Source: Pterois miles
Lineage: Eukaryota; Chordata; Actinopteri; Perciformes; Scorpaenidae
Assembly: GCA_947000775.1 (NCBI GenBank)
Contig: CAMQGK010000318.1
Location: 3,099,501-3,163,500 of the forward strand
DNA length: 64,000 nt
Direction: 5' to 3'
The notes beneath the pieces are model-generated. The model made no database searches. It saw nothing but the letters and a program-made list of their open reading frames with translations, and was not told the DNA's origin. A program made the position numbers and the translations under genes. Of the stretch, positions 34,566 to 47,500 are shown one piece after another (the first letter of the stretch is position 1; each line of letters starts with the position of its first letter).

Positions 34566-35430
34566 AACTACCACTTGGTCATCCAAGAGGGCACAGACAT
34601 GTCTGTACATTGATTAACACCACCTAGAGCAAACCCATGCATGTTTCTATCAGCTCAAATCTTTCCATCTACTTTGTATACAACAAAATTGTCTTTGCCT
34701 TCAGTCTGAACACATCTTTAGGCTAATCCTTTGCACTGTGAATGTCAACCCATTGCATATCGTGAGAAACACGTACAATTTACTTAGCACAAATGGTTCT
34801 GATTGCAAGTGTATTTTGTGGAATGGTGTGGTCGCTACAGTATTGATCCCAGCTCCTGCTAACCCCCATGGCTCTCCACAGCTCTTCCTCTAGTGTTCAC
34901 AGAGCTCTGTGGAGGCTGCCTGCTCTGCTCTATACTGAGTCACAAACCCTGTCAGTCAGACGGTGGCTTTGACTCCTGTAAAGCCGTAGTGGAAGAGAGG
35001 ATGGAGAAGAAGAAGAAGTGACGGAGAGCAGTATGCACAGAGAGTCTTCTGTCACTGCCAGACACTCCTCAGTCTTCTTGCAGTGGGGACTATGATTTAT
35101 GGAAGAGGCTCCATGTTGTAAGAACCTGAGCAGGATCACTCAGTGCTGCAGGAAGAGAGAGCAGTCTCCTCTGTCCCTGGTGCTTCTTTTACACACCTAT
35201 CTTAGCTCTTCTTATTTCAATTTCTGTTTATAGTTTTGACGGATTATAAAAAAGCAATGCCAGATGGATACCTTCTCTTTTCCCCCCCTTCTGTTCCCCT
35301 CTCCCTCCTTTTTTTTCAAAGTGAGTGATTGTTAAACAGTTTATGTATTCTCTTTCTGCCTGTGTGTTTATTGGAGGTAGTGAATTAGGTTTGAAACCAT
35401 CACCGGAGGTTCTGTTTGAAACTTGAAAGG
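34566..35430. other. Non-coding unique sequence
   Basis: No supported features. A pyrimidine/purine patch (TTTTCCCCCCCTTC) lies near 35278. Confidence 0.5.
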
Positions 35431-35540
35431 AAGCCCCCATAGCACAGACCCCCTCCCTCTCACTCATCCCCTTTCTTTCCTTTTCTTTCTCTCACTCTCT
35501 CTCTCTCTCACTCGCTCACACACACCCTCACACTCTCCCA
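35431..35540. repeat. CT-rich low-complexity tract
   Basis: CCCTCCCTCTCACTC, TTTCTTTCC and (CT)n runs on the plus strand. Confidence 0.8.
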
Positions 35541-35720
35541 GCGTTAGCATAGTTGTCACACTGCGGCGCCGCAATCTGCACATTATTAGTTATTACTTTA
35601 TCGGCTCCCAAAGCTGTCAGAAGACACCCTCCTGGAATATACAGCAGGCATAAGCCATCAGTCCTCATTACGCTAGACCCGAGTGCAATTTACACCCAGC
35701 TGCCGCTCACACACCCGTGA
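35541..35720. promoter_or_regulatory. Possible conserved non-coding element
   Basis: High-complexity sequence with GCGGCGCCGCAATCTG, TTATTAGTTATTACTTTATC and CATTACGCTAGACC. No repeat, no open exon. Compositional inference. Confidence 0.3.
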
Positions 35721-37619
35721 CAACACGCTAATGTGTATGTGTTTTTGTGTGTGTGTGCGCACGCGACTATGCAGATGACAGGGCTGCACACATATGATAT
35801 GAGCACACCTTTGAGGGAATGCACTCACATGTATGAACGGGGCAGGGCTAATGTGCAACATGATAAAAGCTTCCACGGAGGCCTTCATGTTTGCTTTTGA
35901 AGAGACTTCTTTTTCATGCGTATAGCGCTGCTGCTCCGAGCCACCAGGAGGCAGGGACAACATTGAAAACTGCCGCTCAGGACAGCTCACGTCCTGTTCA
36001 ACACACACAGGTGTGCGGTAAAAGCCCTGGAGGCACCCGGGACAGAACAGGGCCCGGCAAGTCAGGCTGGGTGAGTTACTGCGTATCCCAGTGATAGAGA
36101 TCAACACAAACGTCACGTCACCTGAAAGAAAAGCTGTGTGTGTGGAAGGACGGGGTGGAGGGGTTGTAAAAATATAAAAAGCATCATATCAACATAATGA
36201 ATTATGTTTTGATTCAGCCCTTGCATATTTTGCCCGAGGTGGCTGTCATGAACAGATGTACTAGTCAGGTTCTCATCATTACTGTTTGCGTTGGAGTATG
36301 AAGATTGTGCAAATCAGACCTCCTGCACCGACATGCCGTTGGATGCTTATTACCCGGTCCTGTTGCCAGTGAGTAACCTCTCCACCGTTTGATCTAGCAA
36401 AGTGGCCACATTAGCACTGACTAATTCTCTTGGCTGTGGCTTTTGGAAACAGCGCACGTTCTTGAGGCCTGCTGTCACACTATGATTGTAAGATTTGAGA
36501 TAAGTCTTTGAATCTGCCCCCCCCTCCTCCTCCTCCTCCCCGCACGGTTATCTTAAGAAGAGGCATCAGTTGGGCCCTTACCAGTTTGTCAATCACAGGA
36601 CTGGTATCTGCGTTTGGCATGAGGAAGAAGTAGACATGTCTTTGTTCTTGTGGATGTTTGTTTGAACTTTTGGAAAATGTTGACATGTTGTCATACATGC
36701 ACAGAACAAAGGAGTTAGTGTTCTTTTTTAGTAGATAGTGGACAGATGACTACGGTGTCTCATTTGATGGTTATCTCTGTATTTATCGAGTCATTTAAGT
36801 TTCAGCTGATAAGCAGTAAGGCAAATCAGGTGTTACAAGGCGGTGTGGGAGTTTCACTTGTAATGGCCCATTTAATGCCAAGAAACTGCACCATCATTTG
36901 TTCCAGCATGGCAGGGTTGAACTATATCACCAGTTACGTGCTGCCACCACAGTGTGACATCGGGTCACATTTCTTCAAAAGTTGATATAAATCAAACGGA
37001 AGGAGTGGATCTGGTATGCGCTGCCTTTGTCAAGGTCAAAAGGAATAAGAAAGTTTGCCATCTTGGTCCGGACTACAGAGCAGCCATTTGTCATGCAAAA
37101 GCTTCGAAAAATCGACCTCGTTCTTAAAAAAATGTTGCTTTTTCACTGCATGATATTCACGTTTGAAAGTACTCATAACAAAACAACAGCTGAAAGAAAT
37201 ATAGTGGCGTGCAAATTAATCTCACAAAAAACACTGCCGATGTGTAAATATATTTAGTCATGTCATTTTACTTCGTCAATCATTATTTTATGCTCCATTT
37301 CTAGAGAATGTGTGTCATTTAAAGTGCAGTTTTTCACAAGGTTTTTTACGTGCAACTGTTATAATAATTTTATGGAGGACACTCTTAATAAGGTCACGCA
37401 GAGAAACACTGCAGCATGCAAGCCTTTGAAGCAATTTGGTTACTGCAAGAGAGACATGTCCCTATTTGTCTACTCCTGCATTATCAAGAGAATGCAGGAG
37501 TATGGATGGCCAGCAGCAACAGGAAGGATTTGCTAAGTTGCTCTTGGATAGCTGAGCCTCCATACCATATAATGCTAAACGCAATTATGCAAACTTTTTT
37601 CCTTCCACGAGAACAACGC
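35721..37619. other. Non-coding sequence
   Basis: TG/CG-rich patch at 35730-35765. A weak exon-like stretch (CACACACAG|...|GTGAGT, about 36011-36068) was judged too weak to call. C-run plus (CTC)n lies at 36517-36539. The rest is unique. Confidence 0.45.
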
Positions 37620-37900
37620 AAAAAATAATGGCTTTAATATATGCCCTTACCTCCAGCGAGTGTTTTGTATGCAAATGAGGTGTGATTTCATGGACGGAGA
37701 GGCGGAGTGTCTCTTGCATCCATCTTTTGTTGCCAGGCGGATTAAGGGAGATCTGTTATGGTTTGTTAACATGGGAGCTTTTGATTCGGATTGAAACGAA
37801 ACCATGTGTAGAATTAGATTAAAGACAATGTGTGGTGAGTGGCGGCTCAGGCATGTGCTGGACTTCACCCTCCCGTACGCCTCACGCTCACCATTGTTTG
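37620..37900. promoter_or_regulatory. Possible conserved non-coding element
   Basis: Carries octamer ATGCAAAT (37669-37676) and a GGCGGATTAAGG core in repeat-free sequence. No exon. Low-certainty motif call. Confidence 0.25.
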
Positions 37901-39820
37901 GCCCCGCTTCTGTTGTGAAGTGAGTTTTTGTCCTGTTTTTGTTCCGTAATGGGCTGTAATAACTTATATAAATCACGGTGACTAGCTGGAGCTCCACGGT
38001 TTGGGCTTGGCATTGATGGAAGGCCTGGTTCTCCAGAGGAACCGGTGAGCAGAAAGTCTTGCGTGCGCCGAGGGAAAGTTTGAAAGTCAGCGGGCTTTAG
38101 GTTTGACAGTGTTGTTTTGTTTTTGCGAAGGGAGGATTTCTTTTGGGGAGGAAGGTCAAATATGGAGAGAGGAACACTTTGATAGTGATCTACAAACAAC
38201 GTGTTAGACCAGGACAGGTGAAGATATGAAAAAAATATAAAAGCGAGCTGAATTTGTGTGAATTTCCTCCCTTGTCTTTTGCCTTGCCTGAAGGGCTTCA
38301 TTTTGATATCAAAAAGAAAATGAGAAAAACAATGCTGGATTACAAAATCAGGCTGTTCTCATTAAAAAGGGCACACACAAACAAAGGGAGAGAACATAAA
38401 TAACTTCTTGTGCTCAAGTGGAGTGTGTTTTTCAAATGATCTTGCACAAAGGTGTGTTATAATGTGTGGGGATGATAAATGAAGGAATCAGGAATTAGTA
38501 AGAGCACTCCCTGTGTTCATTACTAGTCAGTGATGTTTTGTCAATAGCAGGACTCACATCATCTTGTAAGCTTTGGGCGGTGCGTTTAGTTACACTGTTG
38601 GGAATTGTCCGTAACCCTGTTTTACATTGGAAATAGCCCAGAGGAAAAGGGGTGAGAGGAGGGAGAGGAGGGGGCGCAAAGAGTAACCACTGATTAATTA
38701 TGCACATCCCTGATTGTGACATGCTATCTGCTGCTATTAATGGGCAAGGATAATCACTCCGGATTGTAATTTCAGCCTCCGACTTCAGAAGTGTACTGTG
38801 TCCCAACATCAATCTTCATACGGACAAAAAAAAAAAAAAAAAAACGCCGCAATTTAGAGAAGAACTTCATTTGTTGTTAAGTCTCCAACTCCAGCTCATT
38901 TTTAAGGAGAGAAGTGAAGTGTTAAGGGGGCAGAAAGGGTGGAGGGGTTGCTTTTAAATGATGTCAGCCATAGACAGGCGAGTTCGAACAGGAAGCCATG
39001 ATATTACTGTACACTGCTTGAGGTTATGAAAAATAATTAGAGAGATCTGTGTAGAAGGAAGAAAGAAATGTGTGTTTTGAGGTGGCATATGAAAGTTCAT
39101 GGCTTTCATTGTTTGAACTTTTAATTCCCCTTTAAATGAGTGTCATTATTCTCACTCACACGTGGTGTTATTGTGGAGGAAAAAATATACGAGAGCTCCA
39201 GAAAAAAAAAAAAAAAAAATCACATTAAAATGTTAAATATGAGTTAATGAGAAAATAATGCTCACCAGCTGATTTTTGAGGCGTCATTGAAAACTGCCAC
39301 AGAGCCATTTCAGGTGCAGTATCTGCTATGAAATGTGTTTCTGTAAATGTAAGTGTCTGTTTTATGTCACGTGCGTAATAACTCTGCCTATTAGAGGGGA
39401 AAATATAAAGAAGATAAATGGACAGTTTATTCCCCATTTTATCCAATTTCAGCACATTTTTTTCATTACAAACTCAAACCTTATAAAAAAATAAAGTGAA
39501 ATTGAGCCCAGCTTCTCTTTTTTTTGCCTTCTCCAAAAGCTTCCCTGGCAGTTTGTCTAAAAGCTGAAATGAAACGAAGAATGTAATTAGAGGGAAGGGA
39601 AACTTTTAAGGGGGAATTTCAGAATGCCGAGCAATCAGAGCCTTAAAAGCAGCTTTTGGTCCCCCATCAGAGAGTCTCCTGCCCAGCCACAGACAGTACA
39701 CAGAGTGTAACGGGCCCCCTTTCCACAGAGACGAACATTAGTGTTTTTATTCTACCTACTACGGGTGTGCTTTGCTGCTGTCACACCTCCCTTACATTAA
39801 CCTCGCTGTGTGGCTTCCAG
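37901..39820. other. Non-coding sequence with poly-A runs
   Basis: Poly-A at about 38826-38845 and 39203-39219. Otherwise unique. Confidence 0.5.
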
Positions 39821-39897
39821 ATCCAAGAGGAAACCACAACATACAGGCTTTCTCCCACTGGAAAGATGGGGAAAGGGAGCTTGGTGGTGGGACAAAA
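39821..39897 (+). CDS. Candidate short internal exon, product unknown
   Basis: 77 bp between TGGCTTCCAG (ending 39820) and the donor AAAA|GTAAGA (39898). All three frames are open, so the frame is undetermined. The phase-0 reading contains IQEETTTYRLSPTGKMGKGS. The pyrimidine tract is only moderate. No family was recognised. Confidence 0.15.
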
Positions 39898-40059
39898 GTA
39901 AGAGATAGAAGACGAGGGAAGATCAGGTGTGAGAAAGGGAGAGAGATGCATGAAAAATAGCATGAAAAAATCCGTCCTTTGGTTCTTTTCAGGCCCACTG
40001 GCGAGGCTAAACAAACAGCGAATGCTTCAGAGAGACACATTAACTGTAACTGCCCTTGA

Positions 40060-41400
40060 TCTGGCAGTGTTTAGAGTGCTGTCGGCATGGCTAATAAACA
40101 CTTCATTTAGTTTTAATGGTGCCGGCGCCTCTTCGCAGCCTTCAAAAGTACCCTTTATTTGGGTCATTTACGGCTCTTCCTCGAGGAGCACCCGAGGGAC
40201 GGCAGATCCAGTCCACATCTCTGTCTGCCGGAGCACTCCAGGCCTGGGGAAAATTAATAGGGCTATCTGGGAAAAAATAAATAAGTGATGGGCTTTACCA
40301 GTGCCAAACAGTCATGAGAGCTTATTAAGGCCAAGTGAAGGGAGATGGGGCAACAGGAAAAGAGATTTTAATGTGAATTTTGCACCTTTTAATGTAGCCA
40401 AGCTAGTTTTTTTCTCAGTTTCGTCCTTCCTTTTTATTCCTTTTCCTTCCACATGCTCTCCGATGTTCGTCTTCTTGCTTTGCCTCTGTGTTCTTCTTCT
40501 ATAGTAATTGTAAACACAGCAATTATGGATTGTGTGAGACTTAATTATAGCTTGTGCAGAGCCCTGGGGGAGCTCTGGCGGAATGCTGTGGCTGATAAAA
40601 ACGCCAGCTCATCAGCACCCCTCCAATGGCGGCGAGCCCCAGCGAGAGTGGACCGAAGGGAACCGTTCCCCCAGGGCCCCACCAGCCGAAGGACCAATTA
40701 GTATTAGGCGGGAATTAATCTTAACGGGACACAGCCACTCAAACAGGTCCTCCCAAGGTGAGGAGGAATTAATGTGCTTTCCTTATTGGTTATTGCTGCT
40801 GTTGTCTTTTAGGTCATTCCCCACTAAGCGTATGGGCTTATAGGCGTCTCCATAGACCACATCAGCCTGTAGCTGACATGTGTTCCTCTGCACGCGGCGT
40901 ATCGGGACACGAGTTGGAGGGAAGCTCCTGGATTGGAAAAGAAAAGAGCAAATCTAATCAGAGGAGAAAATGTGGCATCTAATTTTTTGCTGTTCATATT
41001 TGCTGCAGCTTCATGTATCCCTTTCTGGGAAAATAATTTAAGGCAGCAGCCTATAAATTCTGCGTCTTGTATTTAGACATTCAACGCTCAGCCCTGTTGT
41101 CAGATCCCATCAGGAGGGGGCCTTATATAGTGATCCATGCTCAGTTTGAGTATTGATTTCTTGGGGAGCATGGCTCCATTAAGGTCCTGCCCGGGGGTGT
41201 GGAAGGGTCAGCAGGGGAAGTTGTGGACTGCCGTGACCCCAGCTGCAGTTTACAATCGATTAACTCTGACTGGGGAGGGAGAAAGTCCTGGGGAAGTAAG
41301 CGCCGGGCCCCACACGCGATTAGGCTACATTAGCCCTCTGGTCAGAGCTGTTTCAGGGGTTGCAGTAAGTTAATTAGCACTTTCTTATGATATCAGTGAT
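40060..41400. promoter_or_regulatory. Enhancer-like block rich in homeodomain cores
   Basis: Repeat-free for 1.3 kb, with CAATTATGG and ACTTAATTATAGC (about 40517-40545), ACCAATTAGTATTAGG (about 40693), GGGAATTAATC (about 40710), GAGGAATTAATGTGC (about 40763) and AAGTTAATTAGCAC (about 41366). GC-rich stretches alternate with these. Open frames are present but lack splice context. This resembles clusters of conserved non-coding elements around developmental genes. Inference only. Confidence 0.4.
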
Positions 41401-41641
41401 GACAGGGGTAAAGCAGCTAGCATTGATTCTGCTTTGCTCCATTTCAGCCTTGGAGACCAACCACCAAAGCAGCGGACACTCCCAACATCTCTCCTTCTAA
41501 TCGAGCACAGCGTGCACGTCGCTACCCGGGAAAGATTAGTAAGCACTAACCCGCTATGTAAACTAACCGTAAGCGTTGATCCTGATATTTAAAGCTGTAT
41601 GTAGTGCTGTTTATCTTATAACACATACAGTACAGTGGGGC
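41401..41641. other. Non-coding sequence
   Basis: Nothing recognised. Confidence 0.45.
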
Positions 41642-42260
41642 AGGCTGTTCTCAACCGTTTGTAGTTATACCTACAACAAGCAAGGCACTGTAATTTGGAT
41701 ATATCCCACAAAAAATTATTTTATATGTAATCCACATTATTGTGAACCAGGAAGCATAAAGAGCAACAAACACAGTGTAGGAGGAGGTTAGGGTAGATTG
41801 AAGGGCCAAAAACACCAGACTTTCATCAAGGTGTCTGGTGTTCAAACCCCATGTGAAACCAGAAGTCAGTGTTGATACTGTACTTAAGTTGCACCACTTC
41901 TGTTGTTATTTTAACCCTAAACCTAACCAAACTGATCTTTTTGTAAACCTAACAATGTATTTTTTTTGCCAAAACCTAAGTAGTTTTGTTTTCCTAAACC
42001 TAACCAAATCAATCTTTTCATAAACCTAATTAGTTTTGTTGTCTGAACCTAAGTTGATCTTTTTGTAAACCTAAGTAGTTTTGTTGCCTAAATCTAACCA
42101 AATAATTTTTCATTAAACCTAACTACTGTAAGTTGTTTCCTGTGAAGACACAAGTTTATTTTGAAAAGACTGTGTGCATAGAACAAGCGGAAATTAACAT
42201 GTGCTGCTTGACATTTGCAGGAAAATGCACGACAAATGAATGATTTTTCATGAAATACTG
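41642..42260 (+). repeat. AACCTAA-family interspersed repeat, copy 2, with internal array
   Basis: Same order of blocks as 2290-2700, then an internal tandem region (about 41911-42125). There, units of roughly 45-77 bp repeat the pattern TAACCAAA-TGATCTTTTTGTAAAC-CTAAGTAGTTTTGTTGCC. The tail has GTTTATTTTGAAAAGA as in copy 1. Confidence 0.65.
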
Positions 42261-43639
42261 TATGTGAAGTATTGATTAAGGATACGTTGAGTGGAGGGTC
42301 ATCCTCTGTTTTTTTGTTTTGCAGTGTTTTCAAACCAGTTGATAGTAAACATTTGAGGAATAATTTGCGTTTATGGCTTCTGACAAAGGGGTGGTTGCTC
42401 TCTGACAACACTCACACATAGACTGTGTATGGCACAGAAAGAGGCCTCTACTTTGACGTCCCATCACACGTCCTCCTCATGATATGCATGTTTTTTGCCT
42501 GTGACTGCTCATTGTCTTCTCCTTCTATCTCTAGATCGAACTCAAAGAGCCTGCACTAATTTCTTATTTTGGCAATTAAATTGTAAAGGTGTCAGAAGCT
42601 GATCGTCTCTGTCTCCCTCGCTTACTGCATAACGAACATCTCCCCGTCTCGTCATGTCTCTCCAGTAATCCCTTTGTTGTTTGCCTGCCATTTCCTTTAT
42701 TTTGCCTCCTGCTCTGTTCTTGTCATCCTTCTTTACCGCTCCATCTTTCTTTCTTTCTCTCTCCTCTACTGGTCTCACACTACTGCCTCTGTTAAATGAA
42801 AGGTTTGCCAATAGATCACTCGCTCTTTGTTCTTCCTCTTTTACAGTATGTTGCTCTCAATATTGTTGGTTTTACCAGCAGCTAAACTGCATCACACCTT
42901 CTTTTTCTCACTCTGCATTACTCCATTCCGCCTGTCTGTTTTCGCTCGGGGCCCCAGCCAAGGCGAGTGAACGGCGACAGATGAAGCACCTTGTCTGTCA
43001 GCGGTGTTGGAGGGAATTAATCACAATTCAGTAAGTGCTCTGATGAGGATTCAGAGATGCTTGTTAGAGATAGAGCCATCAGGTGTGTCTGATCCGTCAT
43101 GCTCTGACAGCAGCCTCGGGCTGGACACCGAGCCAGGTATTAAGGCCTGTTTAGGGCCCGGTCCTGCCCTCAGGTGCTAGTGGTCATGAGTGCACACAGG
43201 ACTTAAAATGAACACTCACCAACTCACCAAATGTGGGTTCAAATTAATTGTGGCAGGTGAGTGTTGTTAAGTTACCGGCCAACCTTGCGGAGGCTGAATC
43301 TAATTGCAGTGTCCATCACAAAGTGCCAAACCATGTGTTCAAGCTGTGTCCAAGCACACCTGCTATTTGGTTATATATGTGAAGCACACTATGCGCATCA
43401 GAGGTGTGGGAAACATGAATTGGATGAGTGGCGTGGTGCAAAAATGCTGCCAGGTGTTTCACCAAGACATCATTTTCAAAGTCAAGTTTAGTTATTATTA
43501 GTTATTCATTCTATTGCACAATGAAAATAAGAATACTTTATAATGATAATGTTGTATTTAGATATGTTACACTTATACATTTTTACATGTATTTGTATGT
43601 TGAAAATGCGAATGGATGGTTGCAATTTCACGCAATGTT
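42261..43639. other. Mostly unique; pyrimidine-rich then enhancer-like
   Basis: Pyrimidine-rich at 42600-42780. From 42940 to 43200 the sequence is high-complexity (GGGAATTAATCACAATTC, GGTATTAAGGCC) and may be a conserved element. A possible 73-nt exon (42958-43030, ending at CA|GTAAGT, one open frame) has a poor acceptor and is not called separately. Confidence 0.35.
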
Positions 43640-44276
43640 TTGGTTAGAGTTGTCCAACTTAATGCAAATTTGTTTTAATGCCACAAATTTCTTTAATGCA
43701 TTAACACAAACGATCTTTTGGAGGTTGTAGTTTTAAAGCTATAGTGAAACTAGATGAAACTAGAAAATCTTAAGGAATCCATTTGTACCATTAAGTAGCA
43801 CTACGAACTAAATTTTGGTGAGGAAAAACTGTTGTGGCCATTTTCAGAGGGGTCCCTTGACCTCTGACCTCCAGATATGTGAATGAAAATGGTTCTCCCC
43901 TTCACAGACATGCCCGCTTTATGATAACCACATGCAGTTTGGGGCAAGTCAAAGTCGAGTCAGCATGCTGACACATTGACAGCTGTTGTTGTCTGTTGGG
44001 CTGCAGTTTACCATGTTATGATTTGAGCACCTGCTTTTATGCAGTACCTGTGAGGGTTTCTGGACAATATTTGTCATTGTTTTGTGTTGGTAATTGAATT
44101 CTAATAATAAATATATACATATATTTATATAGAGCAATCATATTTGCTAACTCCCATGTTGATAAAAGTGTTAAATACTCAAAAAATCTCCCTTTAATGT
44201 GCATTGTGAGCTGTTAAAATGTGTGATTAATTTGTGATTAATTGCAATTAACTGGTTTAACTGACTGACAGCCCTA
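43640..44276 (-). mobile_element. MITE type 2 with shared core, minus strand
   Basis: On the minus strand it starts TAGGGCTGTCAGTCAG, then has AATTGCAATTAATCAC and TTAAAGGGAGATTTTTTG. The core has GGGCATGTCTGTGAAG and AGGTCAAGGGACCCCTCTG (about 43725-43945). It ends with GTGGCATTAAAAC. It matches 22190-22690. No transposase frame. The left boundary is approximate. Confidence 0.7.
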
Positions 44277-46066
44277 GTTTTTGTGAGTGAAATTTGTCTA
44301 GTGAGGTCAAACTCTAACAGCCAAAAAGAAAAGTTGCACATATTAAAGGTGATATTAATAACATTAATAGTATTCATCTACTAAATGTTGTATTCTCTCT
44401 CCCTCGTTCCATTGCATTCACTTCACAACAAGTGGTTGCCAGGCACTTACTGTCAAACTCAGACAGAATTTTCCACACTAACTAGCAACTGGATTGCTGA
44501 CAGCACAGAGATGCCACATGATAACAACATTTTTATGCCATTGGCTCACAAGTTTTGGCAGAAGTGGGAACCAAACGTCAGATATCTTCCACGGAGATAA
44601 ACAGAAAAGTCATTTCGGAAGTTTTTAAAATGATTAATTCCCAATAATATCTTTTTTCAGAAGCTTAACTTTTATCCAACATCTTTCTAAAAGCTCTGTG
44701 GATGTTTTTTTTTTTAAATATCTTGGCATCTATATAAAAATGTTATCAAAAAGACCTTTAATAGACACACATTCACGTATGTGGAGCACTATTAATGTCA
44801 TCGTACTGTGCCACTGAGAGACAGTCAGATGCTAAACAGTTGAGCTCCTCTGCGAATTAGTGGCTATATGTGGCCGTGTCTTCACATGCCGAGGAAGCGC
44901 CTCGGCTCCTTCAGAAAAGCCAAAGTGTATGTTATGGCTTTGTGACAAATCTCCGACATGACATACTAATCAGATAAGAGCTCAACCCCGAGGCCAGAGA
45001 GGGCCACTGGGACAAAAGAACAGGTTGAAAAATAATAAATATCTCTGAGAATGTTACAAATTATAAGTGCTCTAGCTATTGAGGGAGCATGTGTGATGTG
45101 CTCTTTGTGTCTGCACCCGGTTGGACATTCCTCAGGGTAATTTACAACATGGCTCCGAGCAGCTTGTTTAATTCCACAGCCCCAAATGAATGCGTTTGTG
45201 GTGTATTGGCATATTTTTCTTGTTAAGCAATGTTTAAGGTAGAGATAGACACATCGGTAATTGCAGGTTTGACTGAGAGCAGGAGTTGAGTTAGCAGACA
45301 TCAACACTCCCCCTGCCTTGGGAGGAAAATCAGTATAAAAAGATAATGTTGCAGATAAAGCACCAGAGAGCTATCTCATCCACTTAACTATTTCACTGTT
45401 GGGACGACTCACATGGATCCGGCTGAAGATGCAAAGTAGATTCAAAGTACGACGGGAAACATTTGAGCAGAATATAAACAAGAAAAAAAAAAGTAACTGG
45501 GACAGAAATTAAGAATGAGGACACATCAGCCCGTAATAGCGGTAGAATAACAAACACGAGCCAAAATTAGTCTCTCACAATAAACTGACAGGGGTATAAA
45601 AACAAGTCTGCGTACATGATGTGAGATTATAATGAGGCATTGATTGTTTGTCCTCAATTTCCATTTCAGTTCCCTCTCAAATTGAAGGCAGACACTTGTA
45701 AACAGCCGTACCTATGTCTTTGCTGTTCTCATTAGCTTTTCTTTTTATTTCCCCCAATACACACGTTATTGAGCTATAGAGGATCCAGATGAGAGGGGAC
45801 TTCCTGTTTGCAGGAGTGCTTCCTGTTTTCCTGACCATGTTCTGGTCGCCTGTTCCCGAGCTGGTGTTTATCGCCTCGGTTTGCAACCATCTGAATGTTG
45901 CAGCCGAGGGTCCTCTGGGATGTTTGTTTGCGCTGTCTTTTATTATGCCATTTTTTAACTGCCATTGTGGCAAGACAGGAATGTGCCATTGCTTGTTGTT
46001 GGCTGCTGGAGTGAGAAAGCCCAATTACCATGGGGTCCCAGTGCCTGGTTGTAGTTGTAGGTTGGG

Positions 46067-46068
<2 letters not shown>
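44277..46068. other. Non-coding unique sequence
   Basis: Includes an acceptor-like CAATTTCCATTTCAG at about 45655-45669, without a clear matching donor. Poly-T at 44707-44715. Confidence 0.45.

Positions 46069-46098
<30 letters not shown>
46069..46098. repeat. (GT)15 microsatellite
   Basis: Perfect 30-bp GT array. A short (GAG)/(GAA) run follows at 46181-46203. Confidence 0.95.
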
Positions 46099-46099
<1 letters not shown>

Positions 46100-46859
46100 T
46101 GGGTTGTTCTGGTGAGCAGCTGTCCCAGGCCCTGTTGGCAGTGATGGCAGGGGATGGTTACGGTTGCGGCGCTGACAGTGAGGAGGAGGAGGAGGAAGAA
46201 GAAGCAGACAGGCTTATAAGGCACTCTTCATATGTTGTGTGCTGCCACCTCGGTTCTGCTCAGCAGCCAGCTATCCCCGTCTGTCCCCCACCGCCACTTT
46301 TTAACCGCTGTCTGATGTTGTAAAAACCGTATATGTGACGCTGCGACTGAAGTCGTGTGCGTTCCTCCCGGTTTACACAGTGTGTGTGGCCAATTAGAGC
46401 TGGGGTTATGAGGCTGATGTATGGATTATAGTCTATTATTCCTCCTTCCCTAATGTTGACCATTAACTGCTGTGTCATTAGTTACTTTACCGACTGCGGT
46501 GGCGGCACAGGAAGGCACACAGTCTGTCATGCACATTCCTCTGTGGGTACGAGGCATGGGACACAAGAATGCGCCTGCAAAACGGTGACAGTATTCTGGG
46601 GGATTTTAGTAGAGTAAACCAGGAACCGCATTATACGGTTGCCATCTAATGAAAAGAAAATAACAAGTACATCAATTTTCTTTTTATATTAGCTTCTTGC
46701 ATTTTTAAAAATGTACATTGTTGAATGTTTTGTCATAGCAAAGAGGCATGAGGAATTGTACAAACCCTCAATTTAGCCACAGAAACAAACATGAATTGTG
46801 AGTTATCTGGTGTTGCCACTGCACAACAGTTTCCTGTGCGTGATTCCTCCACTGTGTTG
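46099..46859. other. Non-coding sequence
   Basis: Unique. No exon supported. Confidence 0.45.
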
Positions 46860-47500
46860 CTCCACTGTGGGCAGTGTTGTGTGTGACACAGCATTGACTT
46901 GCTGCCTGTCTGCCTCATATCCAGCGTGGCAGCGTAGTGAGCGGTGTCTAATGGAGCCTCTGATGAATAATGAGTCCATACACTGGTAATGTTCTGTGCC
47001 GAGTAACGGCTGCATTGGTTTCTGTCCTGTTAACTCCGCTGGTGTAAGATTGATTGCGGCGTGCTCCGCAGTCATACAAAGACACTTCATTGCTTGGCAA
47101 TGAAAATAAAGCTTCTCCCGCTGAAATGAAGAGCAATGGCACCGGGGCACCAGAGGCGGACCGTGCAGCGCCAGGCCTTTGAGACAACCGCAGCCCCCTG
47201 CGTCACCACCAGCACATGAGTGAGTGAGTGACATGCCATGAAATAGGCAGCGCTCCAATAAGACTTATTTGTTTACACATTGCTTTCTGCTAATTGAGGC
47301 GCGGCGTTATTTTCGCCTGAGTCGAGATGAACCTCAGTCCCCCCGATTAGGCCTCTCACTGTACTTAGAGATCCTCCACCAAGACTCTCCTTCAAATTAC
47401 ACTTGACACTGTGAAGAAACATCTAATAGAAGTGTGTAATGGGCTCTGATGACAAACTACACGGTTGGAAGACCATGTAATCTCCCCGCAATTAATTAAA
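46860..47500. promoter_or_regulatory. Enhancer-like block
   Basis: Repeat-free. Contains TGATGAATAATGAG (about 46960), GCTAATTGAGGCGCGGCG (about 47290), CCCCCGATTAGGCC (about 47340) and GCAATTAATTAAAGTG (about 47490). A minus-strand 151-codon frame overlaps but has no domain. Conservation untested. Confidence 0.35.

Noticed and set aside
36011..36068. Exon-like stretch ending at GG|GTGAGT
   Set aside because: The acceptor is CA-repeat derived (CACACACAG) and the frame extends upstream without a start.
41077..41092. ACATTCAACGCT, matching the 5' part of the miR-181 family
   Set aside because: The match stops after about 12 bases and no complementary arm or hairpin was found nearby.
42958..43030. 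73-nt exon ending at CA|GTAAGT
   Set aside because: The acceptor lacks a pyrimidine tract. The open peptide is short and a conserved non-coding element explains the sequence equally well.
46803..47258. Minus-strand frame of 151 codons
   Set aside because: Crosses the enhancer-like block. Composition is unremarkable and no splice sites were seen.
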